Below the pieces are notes generated by a model that saw only the letters and a list, made by a program, of their open reading frames with translations, did not search any database and had not been told where the DNA came from. From Coemansia sp. RSA 1200 (Eukaryota > Kickxellomycota > Kickxellomycetes > Kickxellales > Kickxellaceae), in contig JANBTT010000022.1 of NCBI GenBank assembly GCA_027578915.1, positions 62,001 to 126,000 of the forward strand: 64,000 nucleotides of DNA, in the 5' to 3' direction. This document shows positions 1-10,329 of the stretch, one piece after another. The number at the start of each line of letters is the position of its first letter. Position 1 is the first letter of the stretch. The translations under genes and the position numbers were made by a program.

Positions 1-1
1 C

Positions 2-1915
2 ACGATCCAGTCGGCGGCCACATATGCACAATGGGGCGAGACAAACCTCAATATCATCGATACGCCGGGTCATGTTGACTTTACAATCGAGGTTGAGCGT
101 GCACTACGTGTGCTTGATGGTGCCGTGCTGGTTCTTTGCTCTGTAAGCGGAGTGCAGAGCCAGACAATTACGGTGGATCGCCAGATGCGCCGGTACAATG
201 TCCCACGCATCTCGTTTATCAACAAGATGGACCGTGCTGGCGCCAACCCAAAGCGCATTATTGAGCAGATCCGCGGCAAGCTTAAGATGCCTGCCGCTGC
301 CTTGCAGGTTCCAATTGGTGCTGAAGACGAGTTCCAGGGTGTTATTGATGTTGTGACTAGAAAGGCTGTATACAACCGCGGTGTTCGCGGTGGAGACGTT
401 GTCTTTGAGGATATTCCAGATCACCTTGTTGAGGCTGCTAACAACGCTCGCAATGAGCTGTTTGCTACGCTGGCCGATGTTGACGATGAGATGGGCGAGC
501 TCTTTATTGAAGAGACCCAGCCCACAGATGACCAGCTGTACGCCGCCATCCGCAGAGCAACAATCGCACGCAAGTTCACGCCTGTGCTGATGGGGTCGGC
601 TATCAAGGATAAGGGAATCCAGTCTCTTTTGGATGCGGTTGTGCGCTATCTCCCGAAATCGACAGAAGTCAAGAACACCATGCTCGACATTGACAACAAC
701 GAGGCTGTTGTTGACATTGTTCCGTACTCACACAAGCCGTTTGTCGGCCTTGCGTTCAAGCTTGAAGAGGGAAAATACGGGCAGCTGACGTACATCCGCG
801 TGTACCAGGGCCGCCTTGAGAAGGGCCAGTTTGCACACCATGTAAAGTCAGGCAAGCGCGTCAAGATCTCGCGACTTGTGCGCATGCACTCGAACTCGAT
901 GGAGGATGTTGACAGCATTGGCGCTGGTGAAATATGCGCGTTGTTTGGAATTGACTGTGCGTCTGGTGACACCTTTACTGATGGAACGATCAACAGCTCG
1001 ATGAGTACCATGTTTGTTCCGGATCCAGTAATCTCGCTATCGCTAACGCCAAAGGACAAGAACTCGTCTAACTTTTCCAAAGCACTCAACCGGTTCCAGA
1101 GAGAAGATCCCACATTCCGCGTACACGTAGATTCAGAGAGCAAGCAGACGATCATCTCCGGCATGGGCGAGCTGCATCTAGACATTTACGTCGAGCGCAT
1201 GCGACGCGAGTACAACGTCGATTGTGTCACTGGCAAGCCACAGGTTGCATTCCGCGAAACCTCAACGCGCCGCGCCGAGTTCAACTATACTCACAAGAAG
1301 CAGTCTGGAGGGGCTGGCCAGTTTGGCCGCGTTGCTGGCTACATCGAGCCGATCGATCCTGAGGAGCATGCCGAACAGCCGTTTGAGTTTGTGAACAACG
1401 TTGTTGGTGGCAACATCCCAACGCAATACATTGCTGCCTGCGAGAAAGGATACATGGATGGGCTGCAGGAGGGCTTTATGGTTGGTCATCCGATTGTTGG
1501 CGTTCGCATGGTACTCAAGGACGGAGCAGCCCACTCTGTGGATTCAAGCGAGCTTGCATTCCGCACAGCAACCTACCATGCTTTCCGCGAGGCCATGAAG
1601 GCAAGCGCTCCACGTATCCTTGAGCCAGTAATGACCGTTGAAATTTCTGTGCCAGTGGAGTTCCAGGGCAATGTGCTTGGATCCCTCAACAAGCGCAAGG
1701 GCATTATCATGGACACCGAGACTCAGGAAGACTACTGCGTCATCGTTGCGGAGGTTCCTCTGAACAACATGTTTGGATACTCGACTGAGCTGCGCTCGGC
1801 TACGCAAGGCAAGGGCGAGTTCTCGATGGAGTACAAGCGCCATTCGCCTGTGCTGCAGAATGTGCAGGAGGATCTAATCAAAGAGTACCAAAAGAAGCAG
1901 TCTGGAGAGAAATGA
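2..1915 (+). CDS. MEF1: Elongation factor G, mitochondrial (5' truncated by window edge)
   Basis: GTPase that drives translocation of the mitochondrial ribosome during elongation. The frame is open from base 2 and the gene begins outside the window; about 637 residues are visible. The first visible residues run into the G3 motif DTPGHVDF, followed by the G4 motif NKMD, then EF-G domains II-V with the domain IV/V signatures GMGELHLDIYVERM and a C-terminal GYSTELRSATQGKGEFSM segment. The C-terminus (EYQKK tail) is intact and no intron is seen. The arrangement is that of MEF1/GFM1 (elongation) rather than the recycling factor MEF2; this rests on overall similarity from memory. The missing N-terminus would hold the G1 P-loop and the transit peptide. 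Confidence 0.93.
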   Translation, partial: TIQSAATYAQWGETNLNIIDTPGHVDFTIEVERALRVLDGAVLVLCSVSGVQSQTITVDRQMRRYNVPRISFINKMDRAGANPKRIIEQIRGKLKMPAAALQVPIGAEDEFQGVIDVVTRKAVYNRGVRGGDVVFEDIPDHLVEAANNARNELFATLADVDDEMGELFIEETQPTDDQLYAAIRRATIARKFTPVLMGSAIKDKGIQSLLDAVVRYLPKSTEVKNTMLDIDNNEAVVDIVPYSHKPFVGLAFKLEEGKYGQLTYIRVYQGRLEKGQFAHHVKSGKRVKISRLVRMHSNSMEDVDSIGAGEICALFGIDCASGDTFTDGTINSSMSTMFVPDPVISLSLTPKDKNSSNFSKALNRFQREDPTFRVHVDSESKQTIISGMGELHLDIYVERMRREYNVDCVTGKPQVAFRETSTRRAEFNYTHKKQSGGAGQFGRVAGYIEPIDPEEHAEQPFEFVNNVVGGNIPTQYIAACEKGYMDGLQEGFMVGHPIVGVRMVLKDGAAHSVDSSELAFRTATYHAFREAMKASAPRILEPVMTVEISVPVEFQGNVLGSLNKRKGIIMDTETQEDYCVIVAEVPLNNMFGYSTELRSATQGKGEFSMEYKRHSPVLQNVQEDLIKEYQKKQSGEK

Positions 1916-2430
1916 GCTGACCAAAAAATTCATTAACGCGCACAGCCAATGGCAATCGCACTATTGTGCTCCAAAAAATTTATGACAATCACGGCCAAAA
2001 TATAAAACTAAGAAATCATTTGATCAGATCTGTCGATTACCAGAATTTTTTTGGAACCAAAAAAAGAAATCTGTTGCAAGTTGAACGAAAGGAAGGCAGC
2101 TTCATGTTCTAGTTTATTGCTCGACCACCACGGTGTACGGCTTGTCTCCACTTTACTCGAACTGCTACTTTTTTGTTTGACTCCTCTTGCTGCAAATATA
2201 ACTACACTCTTGTTTATTACTATTCTATAGTATACATCATAGCGCAAACGGACAACAGAGATATTCTACGACAATACAGAGAGTTGTGTCTGAACTCCAA
2301 AGAAGAGCGTCCACATTTTTTGTCATTCGTTCTAGTACAGTGAACTGGATACCCGTGGCATTTTTGGATTATTGGATCTATATAAAATTCAGCTAATAGC
2401 ATTTGCTCAGTGGTCTTTCAACATTCAAAC
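1916..2430. other. Intergenic: MEF1 3' end and SET promoter
   Basis: This AT-rich spacer holds no credible gene. A TATA-like TATAAAA lies at 2381-2387, about 45 bases upstream of the SET start codon, and is a plausible core promoter for it. Confidence 0.5.
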
Positions 2431-3913
2431 ATGGCAGCCGAGAACGGAGCACACGAGGGAATTGAAATCCCTCTGCAGGAGCTTAGCGACATTAACATTG
2501 AGATTAATGTAATAGTCGACCAGCTAGGTATGCGCTCTCGCAGTCAAAATTGCCAGTGTACAAAAAGCGTTTTCTATTGAAAGGATATGCATTACCTTTA
2601 AAGCTGTGGCTTAGATTAGCGATAGTCTGCATATAGTCATATTGCAGCTATGTATGTGATATTGGTGCTGACTATATTTGCTGTTGCTTGTATTTTTCCG
2701 CTGACATTGGAATCTTTGTTGTTGTTGTAGTCGATGAGGAGGCTGCTCTTCACGCGAAATACGAACTGAAAAAGGCGGCTCTGTACAAGAAGCGCGAGGG
2801 TGTTATTGCCAAGATCCCAAAGTTTTGGCTAACATGTGTAAGTTTTACTAGGAATGACGAATTTTGCTGATAATTTCCAAATTTGAAGACAATGTTTATC
2901 GGAATTAGATTCGTTTATCGAATTTAATGGGCTTTTTATGAGATAAAAAAGAGACTAATGATGAATATTTGTTTTAACTGTGTTTTACCTGTGTATATTA
3001 AACCGATCCATGAATTATAGCTCGAGAAACACCCTATTATAAGTAAGTCGGCCACATGAACAGAGCTTGAACAGATAAAGCATTGGTTATTTTTTTGCAC
3101 CAACCTTTTGAAATGATCTGCATTGTCACACGATCAGCGAATTCATATCTGCATGGCCAGATCTTTGGAGGTTGCAAAAGTGGAAATGACCATCAGATTT
3201 GTTTATGTAATCAAGATCTGCGATGTCTGAGCTAACTTTTATTTAACTGGTTGGTTTGTGCAAAATGTAGCATCTCTTATTGAAATGGAGGACGCAGAGG
3301 TAAGACAGGCGTATTTTTCTTTTGATTTTTGTTGCGTTCTTTTGTTTATGCGCGCCATTGTATTGATACAGTTCTAAATCCTTACTTTTTGGCTCGTATT
3401 GTTGTGTAGGCGATATCGTACCTGCAAAGGATTGCAATTGACCGCTCGACGGAGAACCCAATTAACTACAGTATTGTATTTGAGTTTTCTGAGAACCCCT
3501 ACTTTACAAACAGAGCGTTGGTAAAGGAGTTTGACTTTACCAAAAGAGACGAGGCAAAGGTAGTCAACCACGGGATTGACTGGAAGGAGGGCAAGGACCT
3601 CACCGCTCCAGCAAAGAAGGAGCAGTGCGATGAGGACAGCGACGCGTTTTCGGAGAACGAGGATGCCAGCTTTTTCTGCTGGTTTAACGACGGTAACGGC
3701 TCAGAGCTTGCGGACCTGATTGCCAATGATCTGTTCCCCAATGCCGGTATGTACTTTACGGGCTCTGAGAACTCTGACGACGAAGATGACACTCCTGTTT
3801 TCGACTTTGCTAACAGCGACAACGAGGATGACGTCAATGGCGATGCTGACAGTGCAGAGTCGGAGGATGATGCAGAAGACGCCCCGGCTAGCAAGCGTGC
3901 GAAACGCGCCTAA
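2431..3913 (+). CDS. SET: SET/TAF-I family histone chaperone (NAP superfamily), five exons
   Basis: Histone chaperone of the NAP/SET family, acting in chromatin assembly. I assembled the coding sequence from exons 2431-2527, 2731-2837, 3021-3042, 3271-3299 and 3410-3913. All four introns are GT-AG and keep the frame, giving about 252 residues. The predicted protein follows animal SET closely: an N-terminal dimerisation helix, then KREGVIAKIPKFW (compare KRSELIAKIPNFW), a KHP segment from the 22-nt third exon, the earmuff domain with FSENPYFTN, and DWKEGKDLT, FFCWF and a long Asp/Glu tail. The tail ends in a basic KRAKRA that may be a nuclear signal. The very small exons 3 and 4 are supported by the exact fit of the family consensus across the joins. 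The last exon alone looks like a 131-residue open frame, which is not the true start. Confidence 0.88.
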
Positions 3914-4856
3914 TCATGGTGTGCTTTGCTTTTGAGAAGGCATTTGTCTTCTTTTTTTATTATTGTTTTATTTCAACTGTTCAGCAGTGCTAGGTAATAA
4001 GCATTCTCTGTACCCTTGAGAGTGTCTTGTTTATTGTTTTCTTTCCTCTATTCTGGCGCTAAAAAAAATTTATGTCTATTGTTCGCTATGAAGAAAATGA
4101 TGCCAAAATGAATTGGTTTTTGTGTGGTCGGTTTGCATTGGGTTGGTGTGAAGAACAAGCACAGCCTGTTCCACCGTTATTCTGAAAAATAAAACAATTA
4201 TCAATAGATATGTGTAATAACTTTCTAATAAACATGGAGCATTTTAAAACACCACGAGTAGAAGAGGCTGGTTGGTGAAAGTACAGAATGCTTTTGTTTG
4301 AATGCCAAAGGTAGCTCTTCAAGTGGAGTTGATACATGTGATGGTATGCTTTTTTTGCCAATTGCATTGCAAACACCAAGCACTCTAATGGTTAATATGA
4401 GCATATTAGTGCGCTTTCTATTTTTATTATTGTGCACAACATATTGACCACGCAGAACATTATTTTATCTTGGTGACATATGTTTCACAATACGCATTTG
4501 TTGACAACTCAGGGCCTTGTGAGCCCTTGGATGTTGAGAGTGTGTCATATGGCATATTCTGCTGCGGCAAGCACTTTGGTTTTATCATACCCTTATTGCG
4601 CTTTTACGTGTGTACATTTGTTTGCAAATTTTGAAGCATTGAAGAATAAGGTGCCAAAATAGAACGTTTTCATTTGCTATATAAAGGAAACCATGTTTGA
4701 ACCCCCAACATTTCTCTGTTTTCGTTTTCATTTTCACTTGTTGTGCTATGTTGCCAAGGTTTTTTGCATTTCTTTTAGATAATATATAGTTTTCTATTTA
4801 CCTGAGCCATTATCAACATTCTACCTGTAAACTGCTAAGAATCCAATATAATTACA
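3914..4856. other. Intergenic: SET 3' end and RPL10 promoter
   Basis: There is no credible gene here; the short open frames lack codon character and are AT-rich. A TATATAAA box at 4678-4685 lies about 170 bases upstream of the RPL10 ATG. Confidence 0.5.
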
Positions 4857-5504
4857 ATGGGTCGTCGTCCTGCTCGGTGCTATCGCTACTGCAAGAACAA
4901 GCCTTATCCCAAATCTCGGTTCTGCCGTGGAGTTCCAGACCCCAAGATTAGATTGTTTGACGTGGGTCAGAAGAAAGCCAGTGTTGACGAGTTTCCGCTG
5001 TGTGTGCATCTCCTATCAGATGAATACCAGCAAATATCCAGCGAGGCGCTTGAGGCTGCGCGCATCAATGCCAACAAGTACATGCTCAAGAACGCAGGAA
5101 AGGGGTCGTTCCATCTGCGTATCCGGGTGCATCCATTCCACGTTTTGCGTATCAACAAGATGCTTTCGTGTGCTGGTGCTGACCGTCTGCAGACAGGCAT
5201 GCGGGGCGCTTATGGCAAGCCCTATGGCACTGTTGCTCGCGTCAACATTGGGCAGGCGCTAATCTCTATTCGCACCAAAGACAACAACAAGGCTGCTGTT
5301 ATTGAGGCTCTCCGCCGCTGTAAGTACAAGTTTCCTGGCCGCCAAAAGATTGTTGTTTCCAAGAACTGGGGCTTTACTAACCTTAGCCGCAAGGAGTATG
5401 TCGTGGCACGAGAGAACAAGCTGATTAAGCTGGATGGCTGCCATATAAAGTATATCAGTTGCCATGGCCCACTGGCTGCAAACCTCAAGAACTTGGCTCT
5501 GTAA
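4857..5504 (+). CDS. RPL10: 60S ribosomal protein L10 (uL16)
   Basis: Structural protein of the large ribosomal subunit, at the tRNA corridor near the peptidyl-transferase centre. The 215-residue product matches the family length (human 214) and begins MGRRPARCYRYCKNKPYPKS, the invariant eukaryotic N-terminus. Further signatures are GVPDPKIRLFDVG, GKGSFHLRIRVHPFHV, GMRGAYGKPYGTVARV and KFPGRQKI. It is a single exon, with no intron despite being a ribosomal protein gene, unlike RPL3 in this window. The start is the first ATG and agrees exactly with the family. Confidence 0.98.
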   Translation: MGRRPARCYRYCKNKPYPKSRFCRGVPDPKIRLFDVGQKKASVDEFPLCVHLLSDEYQQISSEALEAARINANKYMLKNAGKGSFHLRIRVHPFHVLRINKMLSCAGADRLQTGMRGAYGKPYGTVARVNIGQALISIRTKDNNKAAVIEALRRCKYKFPGRQKIVVSKNWGFTNLSRKEYVVARENKLIKLDGCHIKYISCHGPLAANLKNLAL

Positions 5505-6034
5505 AAACTAAACTTTATTAATAGTATGTAGTTGCAATTTTTTTTACAATTGGCCGACCACTTGATAATTATACTTTTGAATAGTTTAAATAATCCAAAC
5601 TAACATGTAGACTTTGGAAGAGAAAACGGGCATATTGCAATTTCTAACGTCTAGGTTTGTTCCCCTTCGTCTTTCTGCATTTATCTAAACGTTTACCGTT
5701 TTGCTTGGGGCTTGACTTTATATATATTTATTAAAATGGAGAAATCCATGTTAAGCGCAGCAAAGCCTGACTTTTATTTGCCAACCTTGTTCAATCTTGG
5801 ACAAGAAACTCAGCTGATAATTTGAAATAATTTTTTTTTCATAATTTTTACTCTATAAACAATTAGCACTAGATTGATAAAAACTGAGTATAAATAGGGC
5901 TCCAATCGTCGCCTGGTTAAACACTTTTTGCCTCCACCATTCATCATTCCTTCCGAACAATATATACATAAAAGCTTATTAGTTAAGATAGATTGCAATT
6001 TGAATTAAAATATTTACTAAACAAATAAGAAAAT
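5505..6034. other. Intergenic downstream of RPL10
   Basis: AT-rich sequence with no long frame. A strong TATAAATA sequence at about 5890-5897 on the plus strand precedes the small open frame at 6035-6178. Confidence 0.4.
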
Positions 6035-6178
6035 ATGGCTCTAAAAAACGCAAATGAAGATATAGCAAGGTCAATACAAAGCGCCATACTAGCAAAAAAT
6101 CCACCTGGAAGCAATATAAGGGGTTATTACGGTGAACCTGAGCATGAGAGTGTTGCAAAAGATACACGGTTATCGTAA
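6035..6178 (+). CDS. Candidate small protein (47 aa), unknown
   Basis: ATG-initiated frame of 47 codons (MALKNANEDIARSI...) in the convergent gap between RPL10 and NKAP. Support is circumstantial: a good TATA box lies about 140 bases upstream, the AT-rich leader resembles those of neighbouring genes, and the peptide has mixed, non-repetitive composition with a predicted amphipathic N-terminal helix (EDIARSIQSAILA). I recognise no family. It could equally be a chance frame or part of the RPL10 or NKAP 3' UTR. Confidence 0.25.
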   Translation: MALKNANEDIARSIQSAILAKNPPGSNIRGYYGEPEHESVAKDTRLS

Positions 6179-6408
6179 AGACAGAAAAAGTAAAAAAAAG
6201 CAGCTCTGCTTTAAAATTAGAGACAAGCCAACGGTGATGTTCTTGGTTCTACAACAAACAACCGCAGCTGTAAAAGTTACCTAATATAGATATTGCCATC
6301 TATTAATGTAAGCCCATATATTTGGTTAGAACAGTTGCATTTATGTTAGCATTTAGTTAAACCCCCCCCCCGAAAAGAATAATCCAATATATAGTTATGC
6401 AGATGCGG
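6179..6408. other. Intergenic upstream of the NKAP stop
   Basis: No gene is seen. It contains a run of ten C at 6362-6371, just past the NKAP stop codon on the opposite strand. Confidence 0.4.
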
Positions 6409-7794
6409 CTATCTTTTCTGCCTCTCCTTCTTGGACAACATGTCTCTAAACTCTGCAATAATCTGGGACTCTTTTTTAAGGCGGTCTTCATGGCTCTGCA
6501 GTAGCATCTGGCGTTTTTCTTCAGCACTAGCCACTTGGCTCTCCTTGCGCTGGCGAACAGCATCCATCCGACGGTGTCTGTTGCCGCTCATTACGTATCC
6601 CGATGTCTCCAGCCTTTCAATCATCTGCTGGTCAACTCCAATTTCACCTCTGCGTGGGATTCTCTCTCCGGCCTGCACATACGCGACCATTGCAGAGCCC
6701 TCGCCGGGCAACAATGCACCACCAAAGCTGTTTTCAGCAAGCCGGGGAGCATAGTCACTGGCAGGCATTGGACCAACCTCACCATCAGAATACTCGTCAG
6801 AATTGGTGGGATCCTCGTGGGTTTTGTGACTGGGTTCTTTATTCGGAACAGATCTCTTTTTATCATCCTCGTCTTTGTCCGAATACGTATCACTGTGGTC
6901 GCTTGAAGAAGCGCTTCTGTCTAAAGCAGCACGTACTCTATGCTTGTGCCGACGATGGCTCTTACTGCTGGTATGTCTCTTCTTCTTATCGCGTTTGCTC
7001 CGCTTGCGTCTTGAGCGTTCGTCACTATCCTTCTTTTTGCGTGACTTGCGAGAAGAACTAGAATGCTTCTTTGAGCGCTTTCGCCGTCGTGTCCGGCTAT
7101 CGGAATCAGAATCGTCGGAATATTCGCTTTCAGACTGATTGTCAGAGTCAGACAAGGACAGAGCATCGCTCGGTTCATCGTCATCGCTTGGGATGTCGTT
7201 GCCTCTGTTGGCAAACTCGTCTAGTCTGTTCTTCTGTTCGGCCAAAACACGAGCCTCCTCAGCAATGTCATCCTTGTCTTCGGATTCTGACTGGGATGAC
7301 GGCCATATTGAAAACCTTATAGATTCCCTTTGAATGCGCCGCTCCTCCAGGTACTCCGGATCAGGAGGGCCTCCGCGCTCACGCTTCGGGGGTCCAAACC
7401 GCGAAGGCCGCCTTCTTTCAGGAAAATCGCGTCTCTGGGATTGTCTCTGGTTGTCGCGGTCTCCGTGTCTGTGTCTGTATCTGTCTGGAGATTGTGAGCG
7501 ATCTTCAGGATCCCTTGACGATGGTCGTCGCCGTCGGGGACTGGCTGTGCGCTCACCACTGCGCCTTCTTCTGCTACGTCCATACTCGTCTCTTTTCCTG
7601 TCCTCCTCGCAATACCTATAGTCGCGCCTTTCTCTGCTACTACCTCTTTCTCTACCGATAAAGAAATCCTTGGAATACCGGTCCTGTTCTCTCCTATCCC
7701 CGCTGTACCTGTCATCATTGCGGTATCGTGACTGTGACGCCCGCTGACGCTCCGGCGACCTAGAATGTCGGTATTTGCTGCTGGCTGAAGACAT
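6409..7794 (-). CDS. NKAP: NKAP-like splicing/transcription regulator (SynMuv domain, RS-rich)
   Basis: Nuclear protein of the NKAP family, which links to the spliceosome and transcriptional repression in animals. About 461 residues from the ATG at 7794. The N-terminal half is an Arg/Ser/Asp-rich RS-like region, followed by acidic-Ser and Lys/Arg-rich tracts. The C-terminal domain carries the family signature: VGPMPAS, GGALLPGEGSAMVAYVQ, RIPRRGEIGV, and GYVMSGNRHRRMDAVR followed by a coiled coil. The frame stays open upstream to 7851, but that extension is hydrophobic (LLFAIFTCSSFLL), unlike a nuclear protein, and I treat it as 5' leader. The gene is divergent from MGE1. The family is absent from budding yeast. 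Confidence 0.9.
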   Translation of the reverse strand: MSSASSKYRHSRSPERQRASQSRYRNDDRYSGDRREQDRYSKDFFIGRERGSSRERRDYRYCEEDRKRDEYGRSRRRRSGERTASPRRRRPSSRDPEDRSQSPDRYRHRHGDRDNQRQSQRRDFPERRRPSRFGPPKRERGGPPDPEYLEERRIQRESIRFSIWPSSQSESEDKDDIAEEARVLAEQKNRLDEFANRGNDIPSDDDEPSDALSLSDSDNQSESEYSDDSDSDSRTRRRKRSKKHSSSSRKSRKKKDSDERSRRKRSKRDKKKRHTSSKSHRRHKHRVRAALDRSASSSDHSDTYSDKDEDDKKRSVPNKEPSHKTHEDPTNSDEYSDGEVGPMPASDYAPRLAENSFGGALLPGEGSAMVAYVQAGERIPRRGEIGVDQQMIERLETSGYVMSGNRHRRMDAVRQRKESQVASAEEKRQMLLQSHEDRLKKESQIIAEFRDMLSKKERQKR

Positions 7795-8153
7795 GAGTAA
7801 GAAACTAGAACAGGTGAAGATGGCAAAGAGCAAAGAGGAAAAGGAAGGCAAGGACTTGCAGAAAGGATGCCATGATATAGAAAGTTTGGGAAGGGTGAGC
7901 CATCTAAATCTGCATACCCTATTTGGCTCTTGTTTTTATGGGGCAATGTCAGCACTGGCCAATACAAAGATCACCCCACATGCACAATTTTTTTTATTTT
8001 TTTCTTCACGGTAAGCAACCTCGTTTTCAAGATAAAAATATCTAGCGCTGAATGCTTTTTTTTGCTTTTTTTCTCTTGCCTTTTCGACTTTTATTATTCT
8101 TCGATAGAAATCAATTCTTTTTTCTTTTATTTTCAATTATACATACAGCACTC
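7795..8153. promoter_or_regulatory. Divergent promoter between NKAP and MGE1
   Basis: About 360 bases separate two start codons pointing away from each other, so both promoters must lie here. The half nearest MGE1 is rich in T runs, as is typical of fungal leaders. No clear TATA box was identified. Confidence 0.5.
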
Positions 8154-8885
8154 ATGTTCCGCACGGTTCTGTCCAAAGCTTACTATCGCGTTCCAACGTC
8201 ACTGCCTGCCGTTTCGGGCGGGGCGCTTGGCAAGCGAGCAGCCTATGCTCGTCGTATGTACTCGGACAAATCCGGTGAGACTCAGCCCAAGAAGGAGGAG
8301 CCAAACAAAGAAGCGTCATCCACTGAGGCATCGAATGGCAAGGCGTCTGACGATGCCAAGGCGCCGCCTGCTGGTTCGGAGGAGATAAGCAAGCTCAAAA
8401 CAGCCCTTGCTGAGAAGGATGCGAAGATCAAGGAACTCAAAGACGCTTATCTGCGATCACTTGCGGATGCTGAAAACATCCGTACGCGAAGCAAAACGGA
8501 GGTGGAGAATACAAAGATATTTGCCATCCAAAAGTTTGCCAAGGATCTGCTGGACACTGTTGATATTCTGGAGCTTGCGCTCAAGCACGTCCCCAAGGAG
8601 CATGTCGAGGACAAGGCGAATAACAAGTCTCTTGTGGATCTCTTTGACGGTGTTGTGCTGACGAAGTCTAATCTTCTCAGGGCGCTTGAGTCCCATGGCG
8701 TAAAGTCGTTTGATCCTCTCGATAAGCCGTATGATCCAAACACTACCCATGCGCTCTACCAGGCTCCAGTCCCAGGAAAGACCCCAGGCACTGTTTTTGC
8801 CGTTGAGAAGCGCGGATACATTCTCAATGGCCGTATTCTGCGGCCTGCACAAGTTGGCGTTGTTCTCGATCCAAGCGGCAACTAA
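8154..8885 (+). CDS. MGE1: Mitochondrial GrpE nucleotide-exchange factor
   Basis: Nucleotide exchange factor for mitochondrial Hsp70 (Ssc1), required for protein import and folding in the matrix. 243 residues from the ATG at 8154. The first ~40 residues (MFRTVLSKAYYRVP..., basic and Ser-rich, no acids) look like a matrix presequence. A long Lys/Glu coiled coil (about 75-115) and the GrpE beta domain follow, including FAKDLLDTVDILELAL, PYDPNTTHALYQ, VEKRGYILNGRILRPAQVGV. An upstream in-frame extension (8052-8153) is Phe/Leu-rich and is rejected as translated leader. Confidence 0.95.
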   Translation: MFRTVLSKAYYRVPTSLPAVSGGALGKRAAYARRMYSDKSGETQPKKEEPNKEASSTEASNGKASDDAKAPPAGSEEISKLKTALAEKDAKIKELKDAYLRSLADAENIRTRSKTEVENTKIFAIQKFAKDLLDTVDILELALKHVPKEHVEDKANNKSLVDLFDGVVLTKSNLLRALESHGVKSFDPLDKPYDPNTTHALYQAPVPGKTPGTVFAVEKRGYILNGRILRPAQVGVVLDPSGN

Positions 8886-9268
8886 CAAGCTGCCGCTACT
8901 TATGCTGCTGCTGTACCCCCATCCTAATCGGTTTCTTCAAGAACCAGAGGCATTCAGGTCTTCTGCAAGCGTCCACATCAAAAGCTGTTGTTTCTTATCT
9001 TCTTTTATATTCCTCTATCTATACATATGCAATTTAGATACGAACATGCACACAATCGCTTTATTTTACATCTGCTTTGACTAAACATAAAGTTAGTTAT
9101 ATGCGACAGAGGAATTTGTCTATAGCACAAGCTTGCTATATTGCACAGTGTTTATGAATATAAAAACGAGATACGGAAAGAAGCACCTTTCCACATTCTC
9201 AAAAGTAAGAAAGAAGGAAAGAAAGAAAGAGTGAAGCAAGCTGTAGTAAGAGAAAGCGTTCAGATCCA
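8886..9268. other. Convergent intergenic spacer MGE1/PRE8
   Basis: The 3' ends of two convergent genes face each other here. There is no gene; purine-rich GAAA/GAAG repeats near 9210-9230 form the only noticeable structure. Confidence 0.4.
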
Positions 9269-10003
9269 CTAGGCGACGTTGGACAGATAGTCCTTGATCT
9301 CTGCTGGCGACAGACGCTGGAACCTTGGTGGCTTCTGCTTGCCATCGGCCTGTGTGGTGGGAATGGTGGTAATGACACCCACATCGATGGACTGCTCGGT
9401 CATCTGGCCCTCGAAGCCCTCCTTCAGCGTCAGAATGGCAGTGTAGACGGCATCCTCAAGATCAATGTCGTTGTCAAATCTCTTTTCAAGGAAAGTCTTT
9501 GAGTTAACCATGTTCTTGCCAATGGCGGTAGCCTTCCAAGGAAAGTACGAACCCGATGGATCAACCTGGTAGAGATTGGGGCCCCGGTCATCGACGCCCG
9601 CAATGAGCAGTGAAACGCCAAACGGACGCACACCACCGCTCTGCGTGAACTCCTGCATGATGCTTGCTAGCTCCTTCACCAGGATACGCACCGGTGGATC
9701 CTCCATATAAATGCGCCGGTACTTTTGCGCCGCCTTGCGCGCACTGTTCACAAGAACGCGGAAATCGGGGCCCATGCCCGAGTACACCATGCCGATGCTT
9801 TCGCATACCATCACCATGTGCTCCAGCGATGACACGTCGATAAGCGACGACCCCGCCTTCTTCTCTGTCGCTATAACCACCCCGTTGGCTGCCTTGATGC
9901 CAACGCTTGTCGACCCATTCCCGACTGCTGCCAGCGCATGCTCAATCTGCAGCAGTTTGCCGTTGGGTGCAAATGTCGTGAGCGAAAAGCTGTAGCGGTC
10001 CAT
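9269..10003 (-). CDS. PRE8: 20S proteasome subunit alpha type-2
   Basis: Alpha-ring subunit of the 20S proteasome core, non-catalytic. 244 residues, single exon. The N-terminus RYSFSLTTFAPNGKLLQIEHAL is the alpha-2 signature, followed by SVGIKAANGVVIATEKK, GMVYSGMGPDFRVLV, QEFTQSGGVRPFGVSLLI, DPSGSYFPWKATAIGKN and LEDAVYTAILTLKEGFEGQM, all diagnostic of PSMA2/PRE8 rather than other alpha subunits. A small insertion (about 220-228, TTQADGKQK) lengthens the C-terminal region relative to human. Start and stop both agree with the family. Confidence 0.97.
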   Translation of the reverse strand: MDRYSFSLTTFAPNGKLLQIEHALAAVGNGSTSVGIKAANGVVIATEKKAGSSLIDVSSLEHMVMVCESIGMVYSGMGPDFRVLVNSARKAAQKYRRIYMEDPPVRILVKELASIMQEFTQSGGVRPFGVSLLIAGVDDRGPNLYQVDPSGSYFPWKATAIGKNMVNSKTFLEKRFDNDIDLEDAVYTAILTLKEGFEGQMTEQSIDVGVITTIPTTQADGKQKPPRFQRLSPAEIKDYLSNVA

Positions 10004-10329
10004 TTAAACTTGCTTACTAGGTGTTGGGTGTTGTGTTCTTTTGTCGATTAAACCCAGTCGGTCGGTCAGTCAATCCTTCTGATGGGTGGTTGTTGCCAAT
10101 GCTGCCTTTACACACGATAAATAAATGAAGAAAAAAAAGGAATAATTAGTAACTACAACAAAATTCGGATGCAAGAAAGTGAATGGTGAGTAAACACGTA
10201 ATCATTTGTATAAAGGCAGTCTGCAAGATCGAGCCGAGCCGCTTCGAGCCGCCTGGTTTCTTACTCATAGAATTTTAAACTAAAATTACGTTACAATGGA
10301 CATTTCTACCAGACAAAAGAAACATAAAA
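10004..10329. promoter_or_regulatory. PRE8 promoter / USP30-like 3' flank
   Basis: This holds the PRE8 promoter on the minus strand. I looked for a proteasome-associated control element (GGTGGCAAA) and did not see one. No gene is present. Confidence 0.4.

Noticed and set aside
7795..7851. In-frame hydrophobic N-terminal extension of NKAP resembling a signal peptide
   Set aside because: NKAP is nuclear and the ATG at 7794 starts directly in the RS-rich region; the extension is best read as leader.
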